Notes under the pieces: model-generated
What the model was told of the DNA's origin: nothing
Databases searched by the model: none
Seen by the model: the letters and a program-made list of their open reading frames with translations, nothing else
In this document: positions 36,169 to 44,712 of the stretch, piece after piece
Layout of the letters: every line of letters starts with the position of its first letter
Numbering within the stretch: the stretch's first letter is position 1
Position numbers and translations under genes: made by a program
NCBI GenBank assembly: GCA_963791945.1
Contig: CAWBUD010000002.1
Coordinates: forward strand, 1,736,001 to 1,800,000
Reading direction: 5' to 3'
Origin: PALSA-1003 sp963791945
GTDB taxonomy: Bacteria; Pseudomonadota; Gammaproteobacteria; Burkholderiales; Casimicrobiaceae
DNA length: 64,000 nt

Positions 36169-37265
36169 TGCACCCGCCATCGACTGGCCCGCTCGCGGGC
36201 CTGCGCGTCGTCGAGCTTGCCGCGATCGGGCCCGTGCCGTTCGCGGCCATGCTCTTCGCCGACATGGGCGCCGATGTCATCCGCGTCGCCCGGCCGGGAG
36301 CGCCCGCGCTGAAACCGCACGACATCGTCGAGCGTGGAAGGCGCGTCGTCGAGCTCGATCTCAAGTCGGACGCAGGTGCGGCGACCGCGCTCGGCCTCAT
36401 TGCGCACGCCGACGTGCTGCTCGAGGGATTCCGACCCGGCGTGATGGAGCGGCTCGGGCTGGGCCCCGAGACCGCGCTCGCGCGCAATCCCCGGCTCGTG
36501 TACGGACGGATGACCGGCTGGGGACAGACGGGACCGCTCGCGCGCGCGGCAGGGCACGATATCGACTACATCGCGCTCTCGGGCGCGCTGCACGCGATCG
36601 GCGAGCGCGACCGCGCGCCCTTGCCGCCGCTCAATCTGCTGGGCGACTTCGGCGGCGGCGCGCTCTATCTCGTCGTCGGGGCGCTCGCCGCCATCTTCGA
36701 GGCGCGCCGATCGGGCCGTGGTCAGGTCGTGGACTGCGCGATCGTCGACGGCGCGACGTCGCTTCTGACGTTCATCTACGCGGCGCTCGCCCGCGGCGAA
36801 TGGCACGACGCGCGCGCGAGCAACCTTCTCGATGGAGGCGCGCCGTTCTATGGCACGTACGCGTGTGCCGATGGCGGATACATCGCGGTGGGCGCGCTCG
36901 AGCCACAGTTCCACGCCGAACTGATCGAGCGGCTCGGGCTCGATGCCGAAGCGTTCAAGGATCGCGACGATCCCGCCTCGTGGCCGCTGCTGAGGCGTAT
37001 CCTCGAGGACACCTTCGTCCGGCGCCCTCGCCGCGAATGGTGCGAGCTCCTCGAAGGAACCGACGCCTGCTTCGCGCCGGTGCTGGGCTTGCGCGAGGTG
37101 GCGGAGCACCCGCACGCGGCCGCGCGCGGCCTGATGGCGTCGCTCGACGGCGTGGATTGTCCCGCGCCGGCGCCGCGGTTCTCGCGCACGCCGAGTGCGC
37201 TCGCTTCCGTGCAAGCGCAACTGCACGACGCCACCGCGATCGCACGGGAGTGGGCGAAGCGGTAA
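36168..37265 (+). CDS. CaiB/BaiF family CoA transferase or acyl-CoA racemase
   Basis: This 365-residue family III protein closely resembles alpha-methylacyl-CoA racemase. The fold begins with GLRVVELAAIGPVPFAAMLF. Positions matching the racemase catalytic residues are present: His/Asp in GHDIDYIAL, Asp in GDFGGGALY and Glu in GALEPQF. This favours a racemase over a CoA transferase. The start codon overlaps the hydrolase stop, so the two are co-translated. It is convergent with the acyl-CoA dehydrogenase. Confidence 0.88.
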   Translation: MHPPSTGPLAGLRVVELAAIGPVPFAAMLFADMGADVIRVARPGAPALKPHDIVERGRRVVELDLKSDAGAATALGLIAHADVLLEGFRPGVMERLGLGPETALARNPRLVYGRMTGWGQTGPLARAAGHDIDYIALSGALHAIGERDRAPLPPLNLLGDFGGGALYLVVGALAAIFEARRSGRGQVVDCAIVDGATSLLTFIYAALARGEWHDARASNLLDGGAPFYGTYACADGGYIAVGALEPQFHAELIERLGLDAEAFKDRDDPASWPLLRRILEDTFVRRPRREWCELLEGTDACFAPVLGLREVAEHPHAAARGLMASLDGVDCPAPAPRFSRTPSALASVQAQLHDATAIAREWAKR

Positions 37266-37268
37266 GAG

Positions 37269-37427
37269 GCCGGAGCGGCAAAGCGCCCTTCGGCATCGTG
37301 CCGCCGCAGGCGCCGGCCTACGGGTGCCCGGTGCGGACTTCGGGAGTCAACCCACGACTCCCTCGCCGCGCCACCCGTGACGGTCGGCGCGGCGCAACGG
37401 ATGCCTTCGGCATTTTGCCGCTCCGGC
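37269..37427. repeat. 159-bp nested palindromic element
   Basis: Perfect 14-bp terminal inverted repeats, GCCGGAGCGGCAAA (37269-37282) and TTTGCCGCTCCGGC (37414-37427), enclose imperfectly complementary arms. A perfect central hairpin is formed by GGGAGTC / GACTCCC (37332-37338 and 37346-37352) with a 7-base loop. It fills the gap between the convergent CoA transferase and acyl-CoA dehydrogenase genes. It could be a bidirectional terminator or a small non-autonomous mobile element. Confidence 0.75.
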
Positions 37428-37447
37428 GACCGAACGTTCGGCGAAGC

Positions 37448-38608
37448 CTAGAACGAGCGCGGCAGGCCGAGCACATGCTCGGCGATGTAGCTGAAGATGA
37501 GATTGGTCGAGATCGGCGCGACGAGGTAAAGACGCGTCTCGCGGAACTTGCGCTCGACGTCGTATTCGGAAGCGAATCCGAATCCGCCGTAGGTCTGCAG
37601 GCAGGCGTTGGCCGCCTCCCACGCGGCTTTGGCGGCCAGGTGCTTCGCCATGTTCGCTTCCGCGCCGCACGGCTCGCCCCGGTCGAAGCGATCACAGGCG
37701 GCGAAGCGCATCAGGCTCGCCGCTTCGACTTCGATGTAGGCCTCGGCGATCGGGAATGCCACGCCCTGGTTCTTGCCGATCGGACGGCCGAACACCACCC
37801 GCTCGCCCGCGTACTTCGCCGCACGCTCGACGAACCAGCAGCCGTCGCCGATGCATTCGGCGGCGATCAGCGCCCGCTCGGCGTTGAGCCCGTCGAGGAT
37901 ATACCGAAACCCCTTGCCTTCCTCGCCGATCAGGTTCTCCGCGGGTATCTCGAGGTTGTCGAAAAAGAGCTCGTTGGTCTCGTGGTTGACCATGTTGCGG
38001 ATCGGCTGCACGGCAAGGCCTTTTCCGATCGCTTCCCGCAGGTCGACGATGAAGATGGACATGCCTTCGGATTTGCGCTTGATCTCCGCGACGGGTGTCG
38101 TGCGCGCCAGCAGGATCATCAGGTCCGAGTGCTGCACGCGCGAGATCCAGACCTTCTGGCCGTTGACCACAAACCGGTCGCCCTTGCGCACGGCGGTGGT
38201 CTTGAGCTGCGTGGTATCGGTGCCGCTCGTCGGCTCGGTGACCGCCATCGATTGCAGGCGCAGCTTGCCGGTGGCGATGTCCGGCAAATACTGCTTCTTC
38301 TGCGCCTCCGATCCGTGGCGCAGCAGCGTGCCCATGTTGTACATCTGACCGTGACAGGCGCCGGCGTTGGCGCCCGAGCGGTTGATCTCCTCCATGATCA
38401 CGGAGGCTTCAGCAAGCCCCAGGCCCGAGCCGCCGTATTCCTGCGGTATCAGCGCCGCGAGCCAGCCTGCTCGTGTGAGGGCGTCGACGAAGGCTTCCGG
38501 ATAACCGCGCGCTTCGTCGATGTCGCGGAAATACTTGTCGGGGAAGTCGGCGCAAAGCGCGCGCACGGCTTCGCGGATTTCGGGATGGCGCTCGGGCCGT
38601 TGCTGCAT
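37448..38608 (-). CDS. Acyl-CoA dehydrogenase
   Basis: This 386-residue FAD enzyme should introduce a 2,3 double bond into an acyl-CoA. The family segments MAVTEPTSGTDTTQLKT and QTYGGFGFASEYDVERKFRE are present. Near the C terminus, where many family members carry the catalytic Glu (YEGT), it reads VAPISTNL, so the catalytic base must be elsewhere, as in isovaleryl-CoA dehydrogenases. The substrate is unknown. It is separated from the cys genes by 17 bp and may be in the same transcript, although there is no functional reason for it. Confidence 0.9.
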   Translation of the reverse strand: MQQRPERHPEIREAVRALCADFPDKYFRDIDEARGYPEAFVDALTRAGWLAALIPQEYGGSGLGLAEASVIMEEINRSGANAGACHGQMYNMGTLLRHGSEAQKKQYLPDIATGKLRLQSMAVTEPTSGTDTTQLKTTAVRKGDRFVVNGQKVWISRVQHSDLMILLARTTPVAEIKRKSEGMSIFIVDLREAIGKGLAVQPIRNMVNHETNELFFDNLEIPAENLIGEEGKGFRYILDGLNAERALIAAECIGDGCWFVERAAKYAGERVVFGRPIGKNQGVAFPIAEAYIEVEAASLMRFAACDRFDRGEPCGAEANMAKHLAAKAAWEAANACLQTYGGFGFASEYDVERKFRETRLYLVAPISTNLIFSYIAEHVLGLPRSF

Positions 38609-38625
38609 CGCCGCTCCCGACGCTT

Positions 38626-40530
38626 TTATCCGACGCTCCGGATCACCCCGCGCCGCGCAAGCTCCCTCAGGATTAGGTCGGCGGCTTCCTCGGCGGCGAG
38701 ATTGTTCGTCTCCACCCGCATTTCCGCGTGCTCCGGAACCTCGTAGGGCGAATCGATACCGGTGAAGTGCGCGAGCTCGCCGCGCCTCGCCTTCTTGTAC
38801 AGGCCCTTCGGATCGCGCCCTTCGGCGATCGCGAGCGGCGCGTCGACGAAGACTTCGATGAATTCGCCTTCCGCCATCAACTCGCGCGCCATCCGCCGCT
38901 CGGCGCGGAACGGCGAGATGAACGCCGTGATCACGATCAGGCCCGCATCGACCATGAGCTTCGAGACTTCCGCGATGCGGCGGATGTTCTCGACCCGGTC
39001 GACGTCCGTGAACCCGAGGTCCTTGTTGAGCCCGTGGCGCACGTTATCTCCGTCGAGCAGATAAGTGTGCCGGCCGAGCGCGTGCAACTTCTTCTCCAGG
39101 AGGTTGGCGATCGTCGACTTGCCCGCGCCCGAAAGCCCCGTGAACCAGAGCACGCACGGGCGCTGGCCCTTCAGCTGCGAGCGCGCACCCTTGTTGACGT
39201 CCAGCGCCTGGATGTGGATGTTGTGCGCGCGGCGCAGCGCGAAGTCGAACATCCCGGCGCCGACCGTGTTGTTGGTTACCCGATCGATGAGGATGAAGCC
39301 GCCGGTGTCGCGGTTCTCCCTGTACGGATCGAACGCGATCGCATGATCGAGCGACAGGTTGGCGACGCCGATCTCGTTCAACGCGAGCGTCTTGGCGGCG
39401 ACGTGCTCGAGCGAGTTGACGTTGACCTTGTACTTGAGCTCGCCGACCTGGGCGTTGAGCGTGCAACTGCCGACCTTCAGGAGGTACGGTCGTCCTGGCA
39501 GCATCGGCTCTTCGGCCATCCATACGATCGTGGCCTCGAACTGGTCGGCGACCTCGGCGGACGCGTCCGCACGCGAGATCACGTCGCCTCGGGAGACGTC
39601 GATCTCGTCGGTGAGCGTGAGCGTGATCGACTGGCCGGCCACCGCCCGCGAGAGATCGCCGTCGGCAGTCACGATCCGGGCAACGCGGCTCTCGCGGCCC
39701 GAAGGCTGGACGCGTATGCGGACACCGGGCTCGATCTCGCCTCCTGCGATGGTGCCGGCAAAGCCGCGGAAATTCTGGTTGGGACGGTTGACCCACTGCA
39801 CCGGCAGCCGGAAGGGCAACTTCTGCAGGCGTTCCTCGTCGATGGGCACGCTTTCCAGATAGCCCATCAGGCTTAGGCCACGGTGCCACGGCATCTTGGC
39901 GCTCGCCACGAGCACGTTGTCGCCCTTGAGCGCGGAGACCGGGATGAAGGTGACGTCCTCGAGCCCGATCCGCGTCGCGAAACCGCGGTACTCGTCGGCG
40001 ATCGCCCGAAACACGGCTTCCGAATAGCCGACGAGGTCCATCTTGTTGATCGCCACCGCGATGTGACGGATGCCGAGCAGCGATACGAGGTAGCTGTGCC
40101 GCCGCGTCTGCACCGACACGCCTTTCTGCGCGTCGACGATCAGCACCGCGGCATCCGCGGTCGACGCGCCGGTGACCATGTTGCGGGTGTACTGCTCGTG
40201 CCCGGGCGTGTCCGCGACGATGAACTTGCGCGTGTCGGTCGCGAAGAAGCGGTAGGCGACGTCGATGGTGATCCCCTGCTCCCGCTCCGCGGCGAGACCG
40301 TCGAGGAGCAGCGAGAAGTCCAGGTGGTCTTCCTTGCCCATCCGCTTCGAGTCGGCCTGCAACGCGGCCAGCTGATCCTCGAACAGGAGCTTCGATTCGT
40401 ACAGCAGCCGGCCGATCAGCGTGCTCTTGCCGTCGTCGACGCTGCCGCAGGTGATGAAGCGCAGAAGCCCCTTCTGCTCCTGCGCGCGCAGATAGCTCGC
40501 GACATCGACTGCGATGGGCGCGCGCTCCAT
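38626..40530 (-). CDS. cysNC: Sulfate adenylyltransferase subunit 1 fused to adenylylsulfate kinase
   Basis: This 634-residue bifunctional enzyme belongs to sulfate activation. The N-terminal GTPase (CysN) has GSVDDGKSTLIGR, DTPGHEQYTRN and NKMD. From about residue 450 an APS kinase (CysC) has GLSGAGKSTIANLLE and LDGDNVRHGLNKDLGF. It makes APS with CysD and then phosphorylates it to PAPS. The start codon overlaps the cysD stop (ATGA), so the two subunits are coupled. Confidence 0.96.
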   Translation of the reverse strand: MERAPIAVDVASYLRAQEQKGLLRFITCGSVDDGKSTLIGRLLYESKLLFEDQLAALQADSKRMGKEDHLDFSLLLDGLAAEREQGITIDVAYRFFATDTRKFIVADTPGHEQYTRNMVTGASTADAAVLIVDAQKGVSVQTRRHSYLVSLLGIRHIAVAINKMDLVGYSEAVFRAIADEYRGFATRIGLEDVTFIPVSALKGDNVLVASAKMPWHRGLSLMGYLESVPIDEERLQKLPFRLPVQWVNRPNQNFRGFAGTIAGGEIEPGVRIRVQPSGRESRVARIVTADGDLSRAVAGQSITLTLTDEIDVSRGDVISRADASAEVADQFEATIVWMAEEPMLPGRPYLLKVGSCTLNAQVGELKYKVNVNSLEHVAAKTLALNEIGVANLSLDHAIAFDPYRENRDTGGFILIDRVTNNTVGAGMFDFALRRAHNIHIQALDVNKGARSQLKGQRPCVLWFTGLSGAGKSTIANLLEKKLHALGRHTYLLDGDNVRHGLNKDLGFTDVDRVENIRRIAEVSKLMVDAGLIVITAFISPFRAERRMARELMAEGEFIEVFVDAPLAIAEGRDPKGLYKKARRGELAHFTGIDSPYEVPEHAEMRVETNNLAAEEAADLILRELARRGVIRSVG

Positions 40531-41429
40531 CAGAAATAACCCTCCTGCTTCTTCTTCTCCATCGACGCCGTGGCGTCGAAGTCGATCACCCGGCCCTGGC
40601 GCTCCGACAGCCTGGTGCGCAACATCTCCTCGATGATGCCGGGGAGCGTGACGGCATCGGACACGATCGCGCCCGTGAGCGGATAGCAGCCCAGCGTGCG
40701 GAAGCGCACCTTCTTCAGCGCCGGCTCCTCGCCGTCATGCAAAGGCAGGCGCTCGTCGTCGACCATGATCAGCGTTCCGTCGCGCTCCACGACCGGCCGC
40801 TCGCGGGCGAAGTACAGGGGCACGATGGGAATATTCTCACGGTAGATGTACTGCCACACGTCGAGCTCGGTCCAGTTCGAGAGCGGAAACACGCGCATGC
40901 TCTCGCCCTTGTGCTTGCGCGCGTTGTAGACCTTCCACAGCTCGGGACGCTGCGTCTTCGGATCCCAGCGATGCTGAGCCGAGCGGAAGGAGAAGATCCG
41001 CTCCTTGGCGCGCGACTTCTCCTCGTCGCGCCGCGCGCCGCCGAAAGCCGCGTCGAATCCGTACTTGTCGAGTGCCTGGCGCAAGCCTTGCGTCTTCATC
41101 ACGTCGGTGTGCACGACCGACCCGTGCGTTATCGGGCTCATCTTCATCGCCAGGCCTTCGGGGTTGATGTGCACGATCAGCTCCATGCCGACCTCGCGAG
41201 CTCTCGTGTCGCGGAACGCGTACATGTCGCGGAACTTCCAGGTCGTGTCGACGTGGAGCAGCGGAAACGGCGGCTTGGCGGGATAGAACGCCTTCAGGGC
41301 GAGGTGCAGCATCACCGAGCTGTCCTTGCCGATGGAGTACAGCATCACGGGGTTGTCGGCCTCGGCGACGACCTCCCGCATGATGTGGATCGATTCCGCT
41401 TCGAGGCGCTGCAGGTGGGTGAGAGGCAT
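40530..41429 (-). CDS. cysD: Sulfate adenylyltransferase subunit 2
   Basis: This 299-residue PP-loop ATP pyrophosphatase forms APS from ATP and sulfate together with CysN. The PP-loop is MLYSIGKDSSVMLHLAL near residue 33; GGARRDEEKSRAKER follows. The start at 41429 (MPLTHLQRLEAES) fits the family, and the upstream open frame is ignored. It is the first gene of the cys pair. Confidence 0.96.
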   Translation of the reverse strand: MPLTHLQRLEAESIHIMREVVAEADNPVMLYSIGKDSSVMLHLALKAFYPAKPPFPLLHVDTTWKFRDMYAFRDTRAREVGMELIVHINPEGLAMKMSPITHGSVVHTDVMKTQGLRQALDKYGFDAAFGGARRDEEKSRAKERIFSFRSAQHRWDPKTQRPELWKVYNARKHKGESMRVFPLSNWTELDVWQYIYRENIPIVPLYFARERPVVERDGTLIMVDDERLPLHDGEEPALKKVRFRTLGCYPLTGAIVSDAVTLPGIIEEMLRTRLSERQGRVIDFDATASMEKKKQEGYF

Positions 41430-41494
41430 GTTCAGGGGCGGTATGCTACCTGAAGTCGCCCGGTTTCGAGGCATACTGCGCGCTGTTCGCCACG

Positions 41495-41797
41495 TTGAAC
41501 ATAACAAACACTTGGATGAACACGCCCTCTTCGGCTTCGCTCGTCACCGACGCCGCGATCACGCTCCCCGGACAGGTCGTGTCCAGCGCGAACGCGTCAC
41601 CGGGCGATTTTCTCGTCGGGGACGGCAATGGGCTGATCGTGATTCCTCGAGCGATCGCGGCGCAAGTGATCGGCAGGGCCGGGCAGCTCGCCGAAATCGA
41701 GCAGGGGATCCAGCAGTTGAGCGAACGCGGTGCATCGCGCGAGGAATCGCTCGTGCAACATCCACGGTTCAAGCACACCGGGCGCCTGAAAACCTAG
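41495..41797 (+). pseudogene. C-terminal fragment of an RraA-like protein
   Basis: This open frame of 100 codons encodes the last part of the RraA / HMG-aldolase family: SPGDFLVGDGNGLIVIPRA, then a helix and a basic tail. In intact proteins about 150 residues with the substrate and metal sites precede this, and they are missing. The first 20 codons match nothing. It is therefore a truncated remnant, although the reading frame itself is still open. It lies divergent to cysD. Confidence 0.65.
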
Positions 41798-41929
41798 CGA
41801 AGGCTTGCAGCCCGCCTGCAATTTTCTCGTATATCATCCTTGCCGCTTCGACCTGCGCTCGCACCCATGGCCGAAAGCATCGCGGCGCCTCACCCGGCTC
41901 TCGCAGCCCCAGGGCGCCAACTTGCGGGA

Positions 41930-42892
41930 CTACGCGGCGCCCGCCAGCTCGTGATTGACGACGAAGTAGTCGGGTGGCGGCGGCCCCCAGACGTAGAACG
42001 AGTCCGCCAGCGGATGGTCGGCCGCTTTCCATTCGAGGTCCGCGGGAATGAAGTCGATGCCGGCCGAATATTCGGCGAAGCTGCCCCAGGGGTCGCGCAC
42101 GTAACGAAAATAATTGGAACCGATCACGTGCCGGCCGACGCCCCAGCCGTCGGTGTAACCCTGCGCCGACATCTGTTCCATGCCTATCCCGACCTGGTCG
42201 ACGTCGGCGACCACCCAGCTCGAATGATGCAGCCCGGGCCCCTGCGACTTGGCGAACGCCAGCATGTGATGATCGCTCGCGTGTGCGCCGTGGAGGAAGG
42301 CAACGATATCGCCGGAGGAATCGGATAGCCGCAGACCGATCGTGTCGCAGTAGAAGCGCGCGGAGCGCAGGACGTCGGTGCTGAACAGAAGCACGTGCGA
42401 GAGGCGGCGCGGCCGCACCGGGCCCGCCTCGGAGCGGCTCGGCGCCGCACCGGCCCCGGGAGGAACCCTGCGCGCGTCGAATACATCGCACGTGTCGGGC
42501 GAGACCTTCGGCGCGACCAGCACTTCGATCGCCGTGCCGTCCGGGTCGCGCAGCCAAAGCCCTTCTTCGTCGGCGAGGGGGTGCGACTTCGTGACCGTCG
42601 CGCCCATCTTGTCCAGGTGCCGCCGGAGCGGCTCCAGATCCTCCGGATAGACCGCGAAGCTCAGGTATTGCAGCTTCTTCGCGCCCGGAGCCCGATAGAC
42701 CGAGCCCCAGCGATGAGGATGGCCGAAGCTATGGAGATCGAGGCGCGCGCCCTCGCGCCGGACATCGAGACCGAACGCCGTATAGAAGCGCTGCGCGACG
42801 TCGAGGTCGGGCACCGTGAAGACGAAACGATGCAGCGAATGCACCGCCGTGACGCCAGCCCGCCGCGGCAGCGAGGTGTGAAGTCGTTCCAT
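41930..42892 (-). CDS. VOC-family extradiol-type dioxygenase
   Basis: This 320-residue protein has two VOC modules as in type I extradiol dioxygenases. The second module carries candidate iron ligands: His in RRLSHVLLFS, His in GLHHSSWVV and Glu in SFAEYSAGID. It would cleave a catechol-type ring next to the hydroxyls. A GGAGG site is four bases before the ATG at 42892. It stands alone on the minus strand, downstream of the efflux operon. The substrate is unknown. Confidence 0.87.
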   Translation of the reverse strand: MERLHTSLPRRAGVTAVHSLHRFVFTVPDLDVAQRFYTAFGLDVRREGARLDLHSFGHPHRWGSVYRAPGAKKLQYLSFAVYPEDLEPLRRHLDKMGATVTKSHPLADEEGLWLRDPDGTAIEVLVAPKVSPDTCDVFDARRVPPGAGAAPSRSEAGPVRPRRLSHVLLFSTDVLRSARFYCDTIGLRLSDSSGDIVAFLHGAHASDHHMLAFAKSQGPGLHHSSWVVADVDQVGIGMEQMSAQGYTDGWGVGRHVIGSNYFRYVRDPWGSFAEYSAGIDFIPADLEWKAADHPLADSFYVWGPPPPDYFVVNHELAGAA

Positions 42893-43016
42893 GATGCCTC
42901 CTTCGGCGCTCTTCGCGTCGATGCGCCGGATCGATGCACCTATTATGACGGCTTTCCGTGCCCCGCTAAAGACGCCGCCCCGGCGGATCGCTCGCGCCAA
43001 AGCCGGCGGTTCGCCT

Positions 43017-44585
43017 CTAGTGCGCTCCCCCTGCTTCGACGGTAGCGTGGGCACCTTTCACCGGCCGCGCCAGCCAGACCACGCCGATCAGCAGCACAAA
43101 CAGAATCGCCGAAACGTAGAAGATGTCATTGGCCGACAGCATGTACGCCTGCTGGTCGATCATCCGGTTGAGCGCCGCCGCGCTCTGGTCCGGCGAGAGA
43201 CCGCTCGACTGCAACGTGGCGAGCGCCTGCCTGGACGTCGGGTCATAGGCCGTGATGTGCTCGGCGAGTTGAGCGTGATGCAGCGCGGCGCGCCGATCCC
43301 ACCATGTCGTAACGATCGACGTGCTGAATGCGCCGGCGGTGATGCGGGCGAAGTTGAACAGCCCGGACGCCGCGGGAATCTGGTTCTGCGGCAGTCCCGA
43401 AAGGCTCAGGTTGACCAGCGGGATGAAGAACACCGCCACCGCTGCTCCCTGGATGATCGTCGGTATGAGCAGCGTCTCGAGATCCGCCTGGGTGTTGAAC
43501 AGCGAGCGCATCCAGAGCACCAGCGCGAAGACCAGGAACGCCGTCGTGGCGAAGATCCGGGGATCGACACGATCCACGGTCCGCCCCACGAACGGCGTCA
43601 GCAGGATCGCGAGCACCCCGACCGGCGCAAGAACCAGTCCCGCCATTGTCGCCGTGTAGCCCATGTACTGCTGCAGCCACAGCGGGAGGAGCACGACATT
43701 GCCGAAGAACGCGCCGTACGCGAGCGACATCGCGAGCGTGCTCGTCCAGTAGTTGCGGCGCGCGAACAGCCGCAGGTCGACGACCGGGTGGCGGTCGGTC
43801 AGCTCCCAGATGACGAACAGCACGAAGCCGACCAGCGCCACGATCGCGAGCGCGACGATCTGGCCCGAGGCGAACCAGTCGAGATCCTTGCCGCGGTCGA
43901 GCAGGATCTGCAGCGATCCCACCCAGAGGATCACCAGCCCGAGGCCGACGCCGTCGACGGGCAGCCGGCGCGTCGGCGTCTCGCGCTTGTGGTAGATGAT
44001 CCACGTCGCGGCCGACGCGATCAGGCCAACCGGTATGTTGATGTAGAAGATCCACGGCCACGAGATGTTGTCGGTGATCCAGCCGCCGAGCACCGGACCG
44101 ACAACCGGGGCGACGAGCGTGGTCATGCCCCAGATCGCGAGCGCGGTGCCCGCCTTCGACTTCGGAAAGCTCCCGAGCAGCAACGACTGCGACAACGGGA
44201 TCATCGGACCTGCGACCGCGCCTTGGATGACGCGGAACACGATGAGGAAGGCGAGCGAAGGTGCGAGCGCACACAGGAACGACGCGACCACGAACAGGAG
44301 CGTCGAAGCCAGGAACAGCCGGACCTGCCCGTAGCGCATCGTGAGCCAGCCCGTCAAGGGCAGCGAGATGGCGTTGGCCACGGCGAACGACGTGATCACC
44401 CACGTTCCCTGGTCCGGCGACACGGCGAGATCGCCCGAGATCGCCGGAATCGACACGTTGGCGATCGACGTGTCGAGGACGTTCATGAACGTCGCGAGCG
44501 ACAGCGCGATGCTGCCGAGCACGAGCGCGCCGTCGGTGAGCGGCGGCGGCGCCGCGGGAGACGGTTGTCGCAACGGTTCTGCCAT
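43017..44585 (-). CDS. emrB: DHA2-family multidrug efflux permease (EmrB-like)
   Basis: This 522-residue inner-membrane MFS transporter has about 14 predicted helices. Motif C-like and DHA2 features are visible in FMNVLDTSIANVSIPAIS, GWITDNISWPWIFYINIPVG and LTGWLTMRYGQ. With the HlyD-family partner encoded upstream it would pump drugs or aromatic compounds across both membranes via an outer-membrane channel encoded elsewhere. A short SDR remnant lies between it and emrA. Confidence 0.92.
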   Translation of the reverse strand: MAEPLRQPSPAAPPPLTDGALVLGSIALSLATFMNVLDTSIANVSIPAISGDLAVSPDQGTWVITSFAVANAISLPLTGWLTMRYGQVRLFLASTLLFVVASFLCALAPSLAFLIVFRVIQGAVAGPMIPLSQSLLLGSFPKSKAGTALAIWGMTTLVAPVVGPVLGGWITDNISWPWIFYINIPVGLIASAATWIIYHKRETPTRRLPVDGVGLGLVILWVGSLQILLDRGKDLDWFASGQIVALAIVALVGFVLFVIWELTDRHPVVDLRLFARRNYWTSTLAMSLAYGAFFGNVVLLPLWLQQYMGYTATMAGLVLAPVGVLAILLTPFVGRTVDRVDPRIFATTAFLVFALVLWMRSLFNTQADLETLLIPTIIQGAAVAVFFIPLVNLSLSGLPQNQIPAASGLFNFARITAGAFSTSIVTTWWDRRAALHHAQLAEHITAYDPTSRQALATLQSSGLSPDQSAAALNRMIDQQAYMLSANDIFYVSAILFVLLIGVVWLARPVKGAHATVEAGGAH

Positions 44586-44597
44586 GGCCTGCCTCCG

Positions 44598-44708
44598 CTA
44601 GAGCGCGCTGCGCGCGCGTTCCCGGGCGAACGCGTCGACGATCGGATAGCCGATGCAGGCGGTGCTTCCGCTCACCAGCGCAAGCTTGCCCTCGAGCTCG
44701 AGATCCAT
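44598..44708 (-). pseudogene. N-terminal fragment of a short-chain dehydrogenase
   Basis: This 36-codon open frame encodes LEGKLALVSGSTACIGYPIV and then a short tail. It matches the first beta-alpha unit of SDR proteins, where the nucleotide loop is normally TGSTSGIG. The rest of the ~250-residue enzyme is missing. It occupies the gap between the emrA stop and the emrB start and is therefore transcribed within the operon. Confidence 0.65.
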
Positions 44709-44712
44709 GGGA

